In this document: positions 17,907 to 28,526 of the stretch, one piece after another
How the letters are laid out: each line of letters begins with the position of its first letter
Numbering within the stretch: the first letter of the stretch is position 1
NCBI GenBank assembly: GCA_902615805.1
Contig: CACMQH010000001.1
Coordinates: 93,222 to 157,221, forward strand
Origin: Rhodospirillaceae bacterium
GTDB lineage: Bacteria > Pseudomonadota > Alphaproteobacteria > TMED109
Length of the DNA: 64,000 nucleotides
Reading direction: 5' to 3'
The notes under the pieces: generated by a model
What the model was told of the DNA's origin: nothing
Database searches by the model: none
What the model saw: the letters and a program-made list of their open reading frames with translations, nothing else
Program-made: the position numbers and the translations under genes

Positions 17907-20561
17907 TTCCTGATTAATTTCTGACTGAGCAGCAGCTAACCTTGCAATTGGAATCCTAAATGGAGAACAAGAAACATAATTTAAATTTAAAAAATTACAA
18001 TATGCTATCGACTTAGGATCTCCACCGTGTTCCCCGCATATACCAAGCTTTATATCAGGGTTAACTTTAATTGCATTTTCTTTGGCTATCTTTATTAGTT
18101 TTCCAACACCGCTTGTATCTAAACTAACAAATGGATCAACTTCTAAAATATTTTTTTCTATATAAGCATCAAGAAATCTAGCTGAGTCATCTCTACTTAT
18201 TCCATAAGTTGTTTGAGTTAAGTCATTCGTTCCAAAACTAAAAAAGTCTGCATACTTAGCAATTTCATCAGCTAGCAAAGCAGCTCTTGGTAGTTCTATC
18301 ATTGTACCTATTAATATTTTAGGTAATTCTCCCTTTTCCTCTTCAGTGAGTTTAAGTTCTTCATTAATTGAGTTTTTTATGTAACTTAATTCTTTATCTG
18401 AAAATATTAAGGGGATCATTATTTCTAAAATTGGACACTTTCCAATCTCTTTTTTAATTTCAATTGCTGCCTCAATAATTGCTTTAGTTTGCATTCTATA
18501 AATTTCAGGGAATGTAATACCTAATCTAGAGCCTCTATGTCCTAACATAGGATTCAATTCATTAAGTTGTTCTATTCTATTTGTTAACTCTTCCTTACTA
18601 ATATTTAACTTTTCTAACAGTTCTTTATTTTCTTCATTAGAATTTGGTAAAAACTCATGCAGTGGGGGATCTAAAAGTCTTATAGTTACGGGTCTGGATT
18701 CCATAATTTTAAAAATACTTTTAAAATCATCTTTTTGAAATGGTTCAAGTTTTTTTAAAGCCTCTTTTCTTTCTTCTAAATCTTTAGCTAGTATCATCTG
18801 TCTCATAAATAATATTCTATTAGCATCAAAAAACATATGTTCAGTTCTGCATAGCCCTATTCCCTCAGCACCAAATTTCTTAGCTATCTTTACATCCTCT
18901 GGTGTTTCCGCATTAGTCCTAATTGATAGTTTTCTAATTTCATCTGACCAATCCATTATAATATTAAAATATTCAGATAACTCTGGCTCAACGGTGGCTA
19001 TTCTACCTAAAATCACTTCTCCTGTTGATCCATTTATTGTTATTATTTCTTCACTATTTATTTCCTTTTCTTTAATTACCAACTTTCTTGAATTTTCATC
19101 TATATTAATTTCAGAAGCCCCAGAAACACATGGTCTTCCCATACCTCTAGCAACTACTGCCGCATGGCTGGTCATTCCTCCTCTAGCTGTTAGGATACCT
19201 TTTGCGGCATGCATGCCATGTATATCCTCTGGACTAGTTTCTGATCTGACTAAAATTACATCCTCTCCGTTTGAGGCCAACTTTTCAGCTTCATCAGCTG
19301 TAAAAACTATTTTACCAGAAGAAGCTCCAGGCGAAGCTGGTAAGCCTTTGGTTAAGACTTCCTTCTTTGCAGTAGGGTCTAAAGTAGGATGCAATAATTG
19401 TTCTAAACTTTCTGGATTAATTCTAATCAAAGCCTCTTTTTTTGAAATTACATTTTCATTTACAAGGTCCACAGCTATTTTAATAGCTGCATTCGTAGTT
19501 CTTTTTCCATTTCTAGTTTGAAGCACCCAAAGTTTCTTTTTTTGTATTGTAAACTCAATATCCTGCATATCCATATAGTGCTCTTCCAACTTATTAAATA
19601 CGGATATAAGTTCTTCATATTTATCTGGCATAACTTCTTGCAAAGACTTTCCATTATTTTCATTTTTATGATCTATTCTAAGTGGTTGTGGAGTTCTAAT
19701 GCCAGCAACTACATCCTCTCCTTGAGCATTAACAAGAAATTCTCCATAAACTTCTTTATCTCCAGTAGAAGGATTTCTTGTAAAAGCAACACCTGTACAA
19801 CAGTCGTCTCCCATATTTCCAAAAACCATTGCCTGAATATTTACTGCAGTACCCCATTCTTCAGGAATATCATTAAGTTTTCTATAAGTTATAGCTCTTT
19901 GATTCTTCCAACTATCAAATACCGCTGATATAGCTCCCCATAACTGTTCATATGGATCTTGAGGAAAATCTTTTTTTGTTGTTTCTTTAACATATTCTTT
20001 ATATTTTTTTACTAACTGCTCTAAACTCTCCTCAGAAAGTTCAGTATCTAACATAACATTATTAGAAATTTTTTCCTCTTCTAGAATTTCTTCAAAATCT
20101 GAATGCGGTACTCCTAAAACAATATCTGAATACATTTGAATAAACCTTCTGTAACTGTCTAAAGCAAATCTCTTATCATTGCTTGCATTAGACAAATCTA
20201 TAACGGTTTTGTCATTTAATCCTAGATTAAGTACTGTATCCATCATTCCTGGCATTGATGCTCTACTTCCTGATCTTACTGAAACCAATAAAGGGTGCTT
20301 GCCTCCACCAAAATTAAATTTAAGCTTTTCTTCTATATTTTTTATCGAATTATCAACTTGATCTTTCAATTCATTAGGAAATGTTTTTTTATGTGCATAA
20401 TAATAATCGCAAACTTTTGTAGAAATTGTAAATCCTGGAGGAACTGATATCCCGAGCTTGTTCATTTCAGCTAGATTAGCACCTTTTCCACCAAGGATAT
20501 CTCTCATTGAAGCATTACCATCTGCATTGCCAAAACCAAAGTCATAAACCCATTTACTCAT
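17901..20561 (-). CDS. ppdK: pyruvate, phosphate dikinase
   Basis: MSKWVYDFGFGNADGNASMRDILGGKGANLAEM; GGMTSHAAVVARGMGRPCVSGA; C-terminal PEP-utilising TIM barrel; 886 aa. Confidence 0.97.
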   Translation of the reverse strand: MSKWVYDFGFGNADGNASMRDILGGKGANLAEMNKLGISVPPGFTISTKVCDYYYAHKKTFPNELKDQVDNSIKNIEEKLKFNFGGGKHPLLVSVRSGSRASMPGMMDTVLNLGLNDKTVIDLSNASNDKRFALDSYRRFIQMYSDIVLGVPHSDFEEILEEEKISNNVMLDTELSEESLEQLVKKYKEYVKETTKKDFPQDPYEQLWGAISAVFDSWKNQRAITYRKLNDIPEEWGTAVNIQAMVFGNMGDDCCTGVAFTRNPSTGDKEVYGEFLVNAQGEDVVAGIRTPQPLRIDHKNENNGKSLQEVMPDKYEELISVFNKLEEHYMDMQDIEFTIQKKKLWVLQTRNGKRTTNAAIKIAVDLVNENVISKKEALIRINPESLEQLLHPTLDPTAKKEVLTKGLPASPGASSGKIVFTADEAEKLASNGEDVILVRSETSPEDIHGMHAAKGILTARGGMTSHAAVVARGMGRPCVSGASEINIDENSRKLVIKEKEINSEEIITINGSTGEVILGRIATVEPELSEYFNIIMDWSDEIRKLSIRTNAETPEDVKIAKKFGAEGIGLCRTEHMFFDANRILFMRQMILAKDLEERKEALKKLEPFQKDDFKSIFKIMESRPVTIRLLDPPLHEFLPNSNEENKELLEKLNISKEELTNRIEQLNELNPMLGHRGSRLGITFPEIYRMQTKAIIEAAIEIKKEIGKCPILEIMIPLIFSDKELSYIKNSINEELKLTEEEKGELPKILIGTMIELPRAALLADEIAKYADFFSFGTNDLTQTTYGISRDDSARFLDAYIEKNILEVDPFVSLDTSGVGKLIKIAKENAIKVNPDIKLGICGEHGGDPKSIAYCNFLNLNYVSCSPFRIPIARLAAAQSEINQES

Positions 20562-22633
20562 AATTCTTTCCCCTTGATTATTTTGGAAAAATCTATTTCC
20601 CTAACAACATAATTTTTTATATTAAATAATAGATATAATCTGTTTGTTTTTAAAAGTATATTCTTATCATTAATTTGAACTTTTTCAAAAAAAATATTGA
20701 TAGGTTGACTTAGAGTAACTAGAGACTTCAATAATTCATTAAAATCTAAGTTTTTTAGTTTGAGTCTTTTAAAAGTATCAAATAAATCTTTTTCGTATCT
20801 TGACTGCAATAATTCAGGGTTAACATCTGTCACTTCAGTTTTCAATAGCAGTTTATTCTCACTTTCAAGAATGTTTAATACTCTCTTAAATGATTTTAAG
20901 AAAACCTCACCTTTTATAGTATTAATAAAATCAAAAATAGCTTCACACTTTTCATAAATATTATTTATATCGATACTACGTTGATCTAACTTTAAAGCTT
21001 TATAGATTAAAAATTTTTCTAAACTTTGGCTCTTAAGTAGGTTTTCAAATCGTTCTAGTATAAAAGTAAGAATTTTTTTTTTATATATTTCAAAGTTTTT
21101 ATCTGATAATAAAACTTTTTTAGAATACTCTCGGATAGATTTTTCAATAAATTGATTTAATTTAATGAAAAATTTTCCTTCTATCATAATTCTTATGATT
21201 CCAAGTCCTGATCTTCTTAGGGCATATGGGTCCTTCGAACTAGTTGGCCCTAAATCTATTAAAAAAAACCCAACTAACGAATCTATTTTATCTATTAAGG
21301 CAAGTATTTTAGATATTTTAGTTGATGGACAAAAGTCGTTAGGACCATAAGGTTTATAATGGTCCTTAATGGCGCTACATATAACATTATTAAAACCTGA
21401 CTTTTTCGAATAATAAAATCCCATTATGCCTTGCAATGAAGGAAACTCTCTAACTAATTCAGTAACTAAATCATTCTTGCATATATTGATAGAAACTTCT
21501 AAATTTCGCTTACTTTCATTATCTAATTTTATATTTTCATCAAAAAAAGTAGCAATTTTTTTTAATCTTAATATTTTATCATGCATACTACCTAATTTAT
21601 TATGGAAAATAATTCTTTTTAGTTCCTCGCCCTTATCTTTGAAGTTCGAATTATTATCTTTAATCCAAAAAAAACTAGCATCTTCTAGCCTTGCCTCTAT
21701 TACTCTTTGATTGCCGTAAATTATTTTTTTTCCATTATCACTAGGTTTAAGATTTGATACTATGATAAAAAAATTAGATAACGTTTTATCTTTATAAAAA
21801 AGTGGAAAGTATTTTTGATTTTTTATCATAGATGTAGTCAACACTTCATTAGGAAGTTTTAAATACTTTTTATCAAATTGACCTAAAAACACATTTGGGC
21901 TCTCTACTAAATTTACGACTTCATCAATGAGCTGTTGGTTCAAAATAAAATTTAAACCCTTTTTTTTCGAAACTTTCTCTATTTCTTTTAAAATAATATT
22001 TTTTCTTTCCTTATGATCAAAATAAATATTTATTCTTTTTAATTTCTGCTCATAGTCATTAAAAGACTTAATTTGAATTTTTTTTTCGCTAAATAAATTA
22101 CTATGCAAGGTATAGCTTTGAGAAGAATTTCCTAGCAAATCTAAGTTAATTTTTTTTGCGCCATATAAACAAAGTACATTTTTTAAAGGTCTAATCCATT
22201 TCAGTGATCCGCTGCCCCACCTCATAGACTTTCCCCAAGGAACTTTTACTAAATTCACTTCCATTGTTTTTTTTAATAATGCAATAGTATCAGAGGAAGT
22301 AATTTTCTTTTTTATGATATAATAACTACCTTTTTCTGTTTTCTTAATGTCCAGTTTATCAAATTTGACCTGTTGTGATCTGGCAAAACCCTCTATAGCA
22401 TTAGTTGGTGCTTTTACATTTGGTCCCTTTATTAAAATTTCATCTACCTCATTTTTAAGGTTAAAAAAAACAAAAATAAGTCTCTTTGGACCATAATAAA
22501 CATTGTAATTATCATAAATTAATTTATCTTTCTTAAAACTATTACAAAATGACTGCACTATCTTATTAGCAGAATCTTCAATTAGGCTTGCCGGCATCTC
22601 CTCTGACATTAATTCTAATAAAAAATTAGTCAT
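20558..22633 (-). CDS. glyS: glycine-tRNA ligase beta subunit
   Basis: LLELMSEEMPASLIEDSANKI...; position next to glyQ; 691 aa. Confidence 0.95.
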   Translation of the reverse strand: MTNFLLELMSEEMPASLIEDSANKIVQSFCNSFKKDKLIYDNYNVYYGPKRLIFVFFNLKNEVDEILIKGPNVKAPTNAIEGFARSQQVKFDKLDIKKTEKGSYYIIKKKITSSDTIALLKKTMEVNLVKVPWGKSMRWGSGSLKWIRPLKNVLCLYGAKKINLDLLGNSSQSYTLHSNLFSEKKIQIKSFNDYEQKLKRINIYFDHKERKNIILKEIEKVSKKKGLNFILNQQLIDEVVNLVESPNVFLGQFDKKYLKLPNEVLTTSMIKNQKYFPLFYKDKTLSNFFIIVSNLKPSDNGKKIIYGNQRVIEARLEDASFFWIKDNNSNFKDKGEELKRIIFHNKLGSMHDKILRLKKIATFFDENIKLDNESKRNLEVSINICKNDLVTELVREFPSLQGIMGFYYSKKSGFNNVICSAIKDHYKPYGPNDFCPSTKISKILALIDKIDSLVGFFLIDLGPTSSKDPYALRRSGLGIIRIMIEGKFFIKLNQFIEKSIREYSKKVLLSDKNFEIYKKKILTFILERFENLLKSQSLEKFLIYKALKLDQRSIDINNIYEKCEAIFDFINTIKGEVFLKSFKRVLNILESENKLLLKTEVTDVNPELLQSRYEKDLFDTFKRLKLKNLDFNELLKSLVTLSQPINIFFEKVQINDKNILLKTNRLYLLFNIKNYVVREIDFSKIIKGKEL

Positions 22634-23496
22634 TAGTTATTTTCCTGTTTTTTTATATACAATTCGCAACAACTTTTTGATATTTCTCTTACTCTTTTGA
22701 TGTATGATGCTCTTTCTGAAACACTTAGCACGCCTCTAGCATCTAATAAATTAAAATAGTGACTAGCTTTTATACATTTTTCATAAGCTGGGATTTCTAA
22801 TTTTTTTTCAATTAAAAACTTTGATTCTTTTTCACAACTTTCAAAATTTGATCTAATAAATTCTGTATTTGCAAAATCAAAATTATAGTACGATTGTTGA
22901 ATTTCATTCTCTAAAAAAATATCTCCATAAGTATCACCAGTATTACTCCAAACTATATCAAATATATTTTTTTTATCTTGAACTAACATAGCTATTCTCT
23001 CCAAACCGTATGTAATTTCTCCACTTACTGGATTACAATCAATACCTCCAACCTGTTGAAAATAAGTAAATTGGGTAACCTCCATACCATTGCACCAAAC
23101 CTCCCAACCTAGTCCCCATGCACCAAGTGTTGGACTCTCCCAATCATCTTCGACAAACCTAATATCATTATCTTTTAAATTTACCCCTAAACTTTCTAGG
23201 CTTTTTAGGTACAGCTTTTGTATGTTATTAGGCGATGGTTTTAATAAAACTTGAAATTGAAAATATTGTTGCATTCTATTGGGGTTCTCACCATACCTTC
23301 CATCAGTAGGTCTTCTACATTGTTGAATATAAGCACAATTCCATTCTTTTTTTCCCAGACTTTTTAATAGCGTTGCTGGATGAAATGTTCCTGCACCAAC
23401 CTCTAAATCTACTGGCTGTACTAATATACAACCCTGAGCTTGCCAGAATTTTTGTAGGTGAAAAATAATATCTTCAAAAGTTAAAAAATTTTTCAT
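22633..23496 (-). CDS. glyQ: glycine-tRNA ligase alpha subunit
   Basis: [44 protein letters not shown]...[22 protein letters not shown]. Confidence 0.98.
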   Translation of the reverse strand: MKNFLTFEDIIFHLQKFWQAQGCILVQPVDLEVGAGTFHPATLLKSLGKKEWNCAYIQQCRRPTDGRYGENPNRMQQYFQFQVLLKPSPNNIQKLYLKSLESLGVNLKDNDIRFVEDDWESPTLGAWGLGWEVWCNGMEVTQFTYFQQVGGIDCNPVSGEITYGLERIAMLVQDKKNIFDIVWSNTGDTYGDIFLENEIQQSYYNFDFANTEFIRSNFESCEKESKFLIEKKLEIPAYEKCIKASHYFNLLDARGVLSVSERASYIKRVREISKSCCELYIKKQENN

Positions 23497-23717
23497 TTGT
23501 GAGCTTCATTGGCGCATATAGTACACCTTTTTTTTTCTGTTTTACTAACAAAGGTACCACATTCGACGCACTCGGTAAGATCTTCTTCATCATATTGATC
23601 TTTTTGCTCATTAAGAACTCTGTTTTTAGATTTTCTTTCAAGAAATTTAAACAAATTCCAGACAATTAATAAAATAATTAATAAAAGCAAAATTTTTGGA
23701 ATGCTAAAACCGAACAT
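23493..23717 (-). CDS. small membrane-anchored zinc-ribbon-like protein (two CxxC)
   Basis: N-terminal TM ([15 protein letters not shown]), then CVECGTFV...RCTIC. Confidence 0.65.
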   Translation of the reverse strand: MFGFSIPKILLLLIILLIVWNLFKFLERKSKNRVLNEQKDQYDEEDLTECVECGTFVSKTEKKRCTICANEAHK

Positions 23718-23726
23718 AATTTAGTA

Positions 23727-24551
23727 TTATAGGCCGTATTTAGACCATATAATTCTTTCCTCAATATTTTTTATTAAACTTTCAATTAAATAATCTGAAT
23801 TTAAAGCACTACCATTTGATAGGAATTTTTGTTTAAACCAAGAAGTTTTTTTTGAAAAATCTTTAAATTTAATATCATCACCAAAAATGTTTTTCATTAC
23901 ATTATAGTAATCACCTATACCATCTATTAGTCCTAACTCTTTAGCTTTAGAACCACTCCAGATTCCCGCATTGAACAACACTTCATCATTTGCCTTAAGT
24001 CTTTTACCTCTTCTTTTTTTAACCCAAGCAATAAATTGAGAATGTAAATCTTTTTGTATTGTTAATATCTGTTTAATATCATCCTTTTTTTCTGGAAGAA
24101 ACGGATCCAAAAGTCCTTTGTTTTTTCCTTGAGAATAGACTCTTCTTTCGATACCAATTTTTTTAATTGCTTCAACTGCCCCAAATCCTGAAGTAATTAC
24201 GCCAATGCTTCCAATAATAGAACTTTCCATAGCATAAATTTTATCACCAGCACAACTTAACCAGTATCCTCCTGATGCAGCTAGATCTTCTATAAAACAA
24301 TATACGGGTATTTCTTTTTCCTTAGCTAAATCTCTTATTCTATTGGCAATTAAAGCTGACTGAACAGGTGAACCACCTGGAGAATTCACCAGTAAAGCTA
24401 TGGCTTTTATGTTTTTAAAAGAAAAAGCTTTAGTAATCGAATCAGATAAGTCATTTAAATTTAAACCTCCTCTACTACCCAATCTGGTCTCTGTGGATAT
24501 GATACCTGCTAATTTAATTATTCCTATTATTGACTTCTTTGTAATGAACAC
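23727..24551 (-). CDS. S49 family (SppA/SohB-like) signal peptide peptidase
   Basis: AIALLVNSPGGSPVQSALIANRIRDLA...EDLAASGGYWLSCAGDKIYAMESSIIGSIGVI. Confidence 0.93.
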   Translation of the reverse strand: MFITKKSIIGIIKLAGIISTETRLGSRGGLNLNDLSDSITKAFSFKNIKAIALLVNSPGGSPVQSALIANRIRDLAKEKEIPVYCFIEDLAASGGYWLSCAGDKIYAMESSIIGSIGVITSGFGAVEAIKKIGIERRVYSQGKNKGLLDPFLPEKKDDIKQILTIQKDLHSQFIAWVKKRRGKRLKANDEVLFNAGIWSGSKAKELGLIDGIGDYYNVMKNIFGDDIKFKDFSKKTSWFKQKFLSNGSALNSDYLIESLIKNIEERIIWSKYGL

Positions 24552-24703
24552 TTTATAACCTCAGCTTAAAAAATAATGAATTTATAATGATAACTCTTTA
24601 ACTTTCTTTTTAAACTATTTTAGTGACAATTTAAATAAAAAATATATGTTATTTATTTTAAAGGTAATATTTCCGGTTTATTTACTAATCAGTAGGATTA
24701 AAG

Positions 24704-25744
24704 TTGCAAAATTTACTATTCAAAAACAAAAAAAATTATAGCAAAAACAATAAGACTATAAGTAATGATTCAACTAGTATTATGATGGATCTTATAGAAG
24801 ATGATTTAAAACTAGTAAATAGTTTTATGATTTCACAAATTAAATCTGAAGTTCCTTTAATTCCACTTTTATCTAAATATTTAGTCAATTCTGGAGGAAA
24901 AAGGATAAGAGCAGCATTAACTATTTTGTTTTCTAAATTATTTGGCTACAAATACGGTTCTAGACATATTAACTTAGCAGCATGTATAGAATTAATTCAT
25001 ATGGCTTCCCTATTACATGACGATGTTGTTGATGAAAGTTATTTAAGAAGAGGTAAGAAAACTGCAAATAAAATATGGGGAAATAAGGCAAGTGTATTGG
25101 TAGGAGATTTTATTTTTACTAAAGCATTTCAAATTATGGTTGAAGACGAAGATTTAAAAGTCTTACAAAACTTATCGAATGCATCAAAGTCTTTGGCGCA
25201 AGGTGAGGTTTTACAACTTAGCCTAAAAAATAACTTAGACATTGATACTGAAAAATATTTTAAGGTGATTAAAGATAAAACAGCTAAGTTGTTCTCCTCA
25301 TCAGCTATGGTAGGAGGAATTATTTCTAAACGCCCGGAGAAAATTATTTCTAAACTAGATAAATTTGGACATAATATTGGAATTGCATTTCAGCTATTGG
25401 ATGATGCTCTTGATTATGAATGCTCAGAAAATAATACAGGAAAAAATATAGGAGATGATTTTAAAGAAGGAAAAATAACTCTTCCAGTACTACTTGCATT
25501 AAAAAAAGCTAACTCTTTGGAAAAGACTTTTTGGAAAAGAGTAATAGAAGATTTAGATCAAAAAAAGAATGACTTTAAAAAAGCTCAATCTTTACTTAAT
25601 AAATATAACTGTATTGGTGAGACTAAAACTATTGCTAAAGAATATGCAAAAAAAGCAGAGGAAATATTAAAAATATTTCCACAAAACATTTATAATAGTG
25701 CCTTAGTAGATCTTACTAAGTTTGTTTTTACCAGGTCTAACTAA
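24704..25744 (+). CDS. ispB: polyprenyl diphosphate synthase (octaprenyl-like; TTG start)
   Basis: GGKRIRAALTIL, LLHDDVVD, QLLDDALDY, GDDFKEGKITLPVL. Confidence 0.92.
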   Translation: MQNLLFKNKKNYSKNNKTISNDSTSIMMDLIEDDLKLVNSFMISQIKSEVPLIPLLSKYLVNSGGKRIRAALTILFSKLFGYKYGSRHINLAACIELIHMASLLHDDVVDESYLRRGKKTANKIWGNKASVLVGDFIFTKAFQIMVEDEDLKVLQNLSNASKSLAQGEVLQLSLKNNLDIDTEKYFKVIKDKTAKLFSSSAMVGGIISKRPEKIISKLDKFGHNIGIAFQLLDDALDYECSENNTGKNIGDDFKEGKITLPVLLALKKANSLEKTFWKRVIEDLDQKKNDFKKAQSLLNKYNCIGETKTIAKEYAKKAEEILKIFPQNIYNSALVDLTKFVFTRSN

Positions 25745-26826
25745 ACTAAATTAATATTAGTAACATCATTAATATTTAAGGCTTTGATGATAGCATAGCA
25801 TTGCATACCTTTTTTTATATTTAATTTGGTATATGATTTTTTTGTTAGAAGAGCCTTAATAGTATTTTTTTCATAGTTTAGAATTAAACAAGCTAATCCT
25901 TCCTGAAAGACAACTTCTTCAATATTTGTTTTTAAATAATTTAAGGAACTTAACTTATCAGGAATTACAGTAGAGATTATTATATCAGTAGCTTTTATCT
26001 TTACTATTACATTTTGATCTAAATGTAGTGTATTTGAAAATACTGTAAGACTATCTTTTCCTAATTTTATTTTAGTTAGTCCCTCTGATAAATTTGCTTT
26101 TATGACCTTTCCTTTAATGTAAGAATCTCTAAAAATAAAATTTTCATTTTTATTATAAAAATTTATTGATTTGTCTCGGTTTCCAGAATATATCAAAGTA
26201 CCATTTTTAATAAAATGAACACAATTTGCTAATATAAATGTCTCTGATATTGCATGTGAAACATAAATAGCTGGAATACTTAAAATTTCATTAATTTTTA
26301 CAATATATTTAATTAACTCATCTTTTTTATCTTGATCTAATGATGCTAGTGGTTCATCCATAAGTAATAAATCTGGTTGGCAAAGTAGAGCTCTTCCTAT
26401 TGCTACTCTTTGCTTTTCACCACCAGATAAATTATATGGAAACCTATGAAGAAGATGGCTTAGACTTAGTAAATTTATAACTTCATCATAATGAAAAATT
26501 TTTTTTTTTTTATAGTTTAGTTTTAGCCCATAAAGTAAATTATTTTTAATGTTTAAATGGGGGAAAAGCCTAGAGTCTTGAAAAATATAACCAATATTTC
26601 TTTTGTGAATAGGCACAAAAATATTTTTATTTGTATCTTCTAATGTTTTATTATTAATTATTATTTTACTTTCTTTTGCTTTATTTATACCAGCTATACA
26701 GTTAATTATGGAGGTTTTACCGGCACCAGAAGGACCAAAAAAACAATTTATACCCTCTTTTAAGTTTATATCAACATTAATAATAAAGTTAGATATTTTT
26801 GTTTTTATTGATACTATATTCTTCAT
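25741..26826 (-). CDS. modC: molybdate ABC transporter ATP-binding protein
   Basis: Walker A GPSGAGKT, LSGGEKQRVAIGRALL, LLMDEPLASLD, C-terminal TOBE-like domain; adjacent to modBA. Confidence 0.93.
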   Translation of the reverse strand: MKNIVSIKTKISNFIINVDINLKEGINCFFGPSGAGKTSIINCIAGINKAKESKIIINNKTLEDTNKNIFVPIHKRNIGYIFQDSRLFPHLNIKNNLLYGLKLNYKKKKIFHYDEVINLLSLSHLLHRFPYNLSGGEKQRVAIGRALLCQPDLLLMDEPLASLDQDKKDELIKYIVKINEILSIPAIYVSHAISETFILANCVHFIKNGTLIYSGNRDKSINFYNKNENFIFRDSYIKGKVIKANLSEGLTKIKLGKDSLTVFSNTLHLDQNVIVKIKATDIIISTVIPDKLSSLNYLKTNIEEVVFQEGLACLILNYEKNTIKALLTKKSYTKLNIKKGMQCYAIIKALNINDVTNINLV

Positions 26827-27521
26827 TAACCCTCTCTTTTATTTCTTAGAATTCTATCAAAAATAATTTCTGATAATATTAAGGCAGATATAGAAATAAA
26901 TATCGATATTAAAGTCAACCTCATTGCCATCAACTCTCCATTAGGAACTTGTAAAAAATTATAAATTGCTGTAGACAATGTTTGAGTTTCTCCAGGTATA
27001 TTTGATACAAAAGTTACAGTAGCACCAAACTCTCCTAAAGCACGAGCAAAGCATAAAGAAAAGCCTGCTACTATTCCTGGTAACGCTAACGGTAAAGTTA
27101 TACTAAAAAAAACTAATAGCCTATTAGCACCCAAAGTTTTTGCCGCCTCTTCATATTTAATATCTATCATTTCAATTGATGCTTTTATTGCTCTAATCAT
27201 TAATGGAAATCCCATAATAGCACATGCTAGTGCAGCACCAGTCCATTTAAATGCAAAAGTAAAGTTAAAATACTCTAATAAAAATTTTCCTATAAAACCA
27301 TTAATTCCAAAAACTATAAGTAATATATATCCTGTAACAACTGGAGGTAAAACTAGTGGTAAGTTTAAAAGACTAATAAAAAACTTTTTAAACAAGAACT
27401 CTTTTCTTGCAAATAAATATCCTAAAAGGATTGCTAGTGGCAAACTCGCTATAGATGCAGCAAATGCAATCTTTAAGGATAAATAAATAGCGAGTATTTC
27501 TTCTTGAGATAAATCTATCAT
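26826..27521 (-). CDS. modB: molybdate ABC transporter permease
   Basis: LPLVLPPVVTGYILL; EEAAKTLGANRL; ARALGEFGATVTFVSNIPGETQTLSTAIYN. Confidence 0.96.
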   Translation of the reverse strand: MIDLSQEEILAIYLSLKIAFAASIASLPLAILLGYLFARKEFLFKKFFISLLNLPLVLPPVVTGYILLIVFGINGFIGKFLLEYFNFTFAFKWTGAALACAIMGFPLMIRAIKASIEMIDIKYEEAAKTLGANRLLVFFSITLPLALPGIVAGFSLCFARALGEFGATVTFVSNIPGETQTLSTAIYNFLQVPNGELMAMRLTLISIFISISALILSEIIFDRILRNKREG

Positions 27522-28324
27522 TTTAATATTTCAAACCCCCACTTTAAAGTTTTAGACAAACTTCTGTTATCCAAAAAAAAATCATATGCTTCTATGGTCT
27601 CCTTTTTTTCGTTCAAAGCTGCTATAGGATATACAATTTTTTTGTGTTTTTCCCCTTTAATAGAATAAACTATTTTCACTTTAGTGTTTCCTAAAGCTTC
27701 TGTTTTATAAACTATTCCAAATTCTAGTTCATTTCTAGCAACATAATTTAATGCCGTTCTTACATTAGCACTCTCTACATATTTTTTCTTAATATTTTTC
27801 CAAATACCAGCATTCTCTAAAAAATCTTTTGCATACATACCAGCTGGAATAGAATTAGTCATAGCTAAAGATATTTTTGTTTTGCTTTTTAAAAAAGCAT
27901 TTTCAAGTTCCTTAATATTAATAAATTCATTTACGCTATTTTTTTTATTAGTGATTACTACTAATGAATTATAAATAAAATCTTTTCTAAATTTTTTCGA
28001 TATTATTTTTTTTCTTTCTAAATAATCCATCCACTCAACATTAGCTGAAATAAAAATATCAGGATTTGCTCCATTTTTTACTTGCATTACTAATTGTGAT
28101 GTTCCCATAAATACTGGTTTTATATTAATATTTTTTTGCAAGGTTTTATATGAATTTATTAATTCCTTAATTACTTCACTCAAACTTATTGGTGCATACA
28201 ATAGAACAGTTTTTTTATGACTTTTACTTGATAATGAAAAAGTCATAATGAAAATAATTAAAGAAATAAAAAGTATTTTACATATTTCAAATTTTTTTAT
28301 GTTAAATTTAAAAAAAACTAGCAT
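27518..28324 (-). CDS. modA: molybdate ABC transporter substrate-binding protein
   Basis: LLYAPISLSEVIKELI...FMGTSQLVMQVKNGANPDIFISANVEWMDYL; operon with modBC. Confidence 0.92.
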   Translation of the reverse strand: MLVFFKFNIKKFEICKILFISLIIFIMTFSLSSKSHKKTVLLYAPISLSEVIKELINSYKTLQKNINIKPVFMGTSQLVMQVKNGANPDIFISANVEWMDYLERKKIISKKFRKDFIYNSLVVITNKKNSVNEFINIKELENAFLKSKTKISLAMTNSIPAGMYAKDFLENAGIWKNIKKKYVESANVRTALNYVARNELEFGIVYKTEALGNTKVKIVYSIKGEKHKKIVYPIAALNEKKETIEAYDFFLDNRSLSKTLKWGFEILK

Positions 28325-28526
28325 TGAATATAAATTTCATTCATTATTCTAAGATTAAATTTTAGGTTTAAAATTGAAACTTTTTATTAGTATATACTTT
28401 TTCATAATACTCGCAATTATTTGCATAGTAGCCTTAAATGAGTTTAATTTTTAATACGTAATTTTCAATACAATAGTTGACATTTATAAAATCTTCATTA
28501 AAACAGTAATTCAATTCGAGGTATTT

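Noticed and set aside
18994-20361. Antisense and out-of-frame ORFs within ppdK (18994..19521, 19475..19663, 19518..19928, 20179..20361)
   Set aside because: Overlap an unambiguous 886-aa ppdK; no independent evidence.
28374-28454. Possible 26-aa TTG-start hydrophobic peptide (LKLFISIYFFIILAIICIVALNEFNF) between modA and aceA
   Set aside because: No convincing ribosome site, TTG start, and AT-rich DNA easily encodes such hydrophobic stretches by chance.
28477-28482. TTGACA hexamer upstream of aceA as a sigma-70 promoter
   Set aside because: No good -10 hexamer at 16-18 bp spacing, so not strong enough to call.
28325-28526. Riboswitch (Moco or glycine type) in the modA/aceA intergenic region
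   Set aside because: I could not find conserved core motifs or convincing stems by eye; a covariance-model search would be needed.
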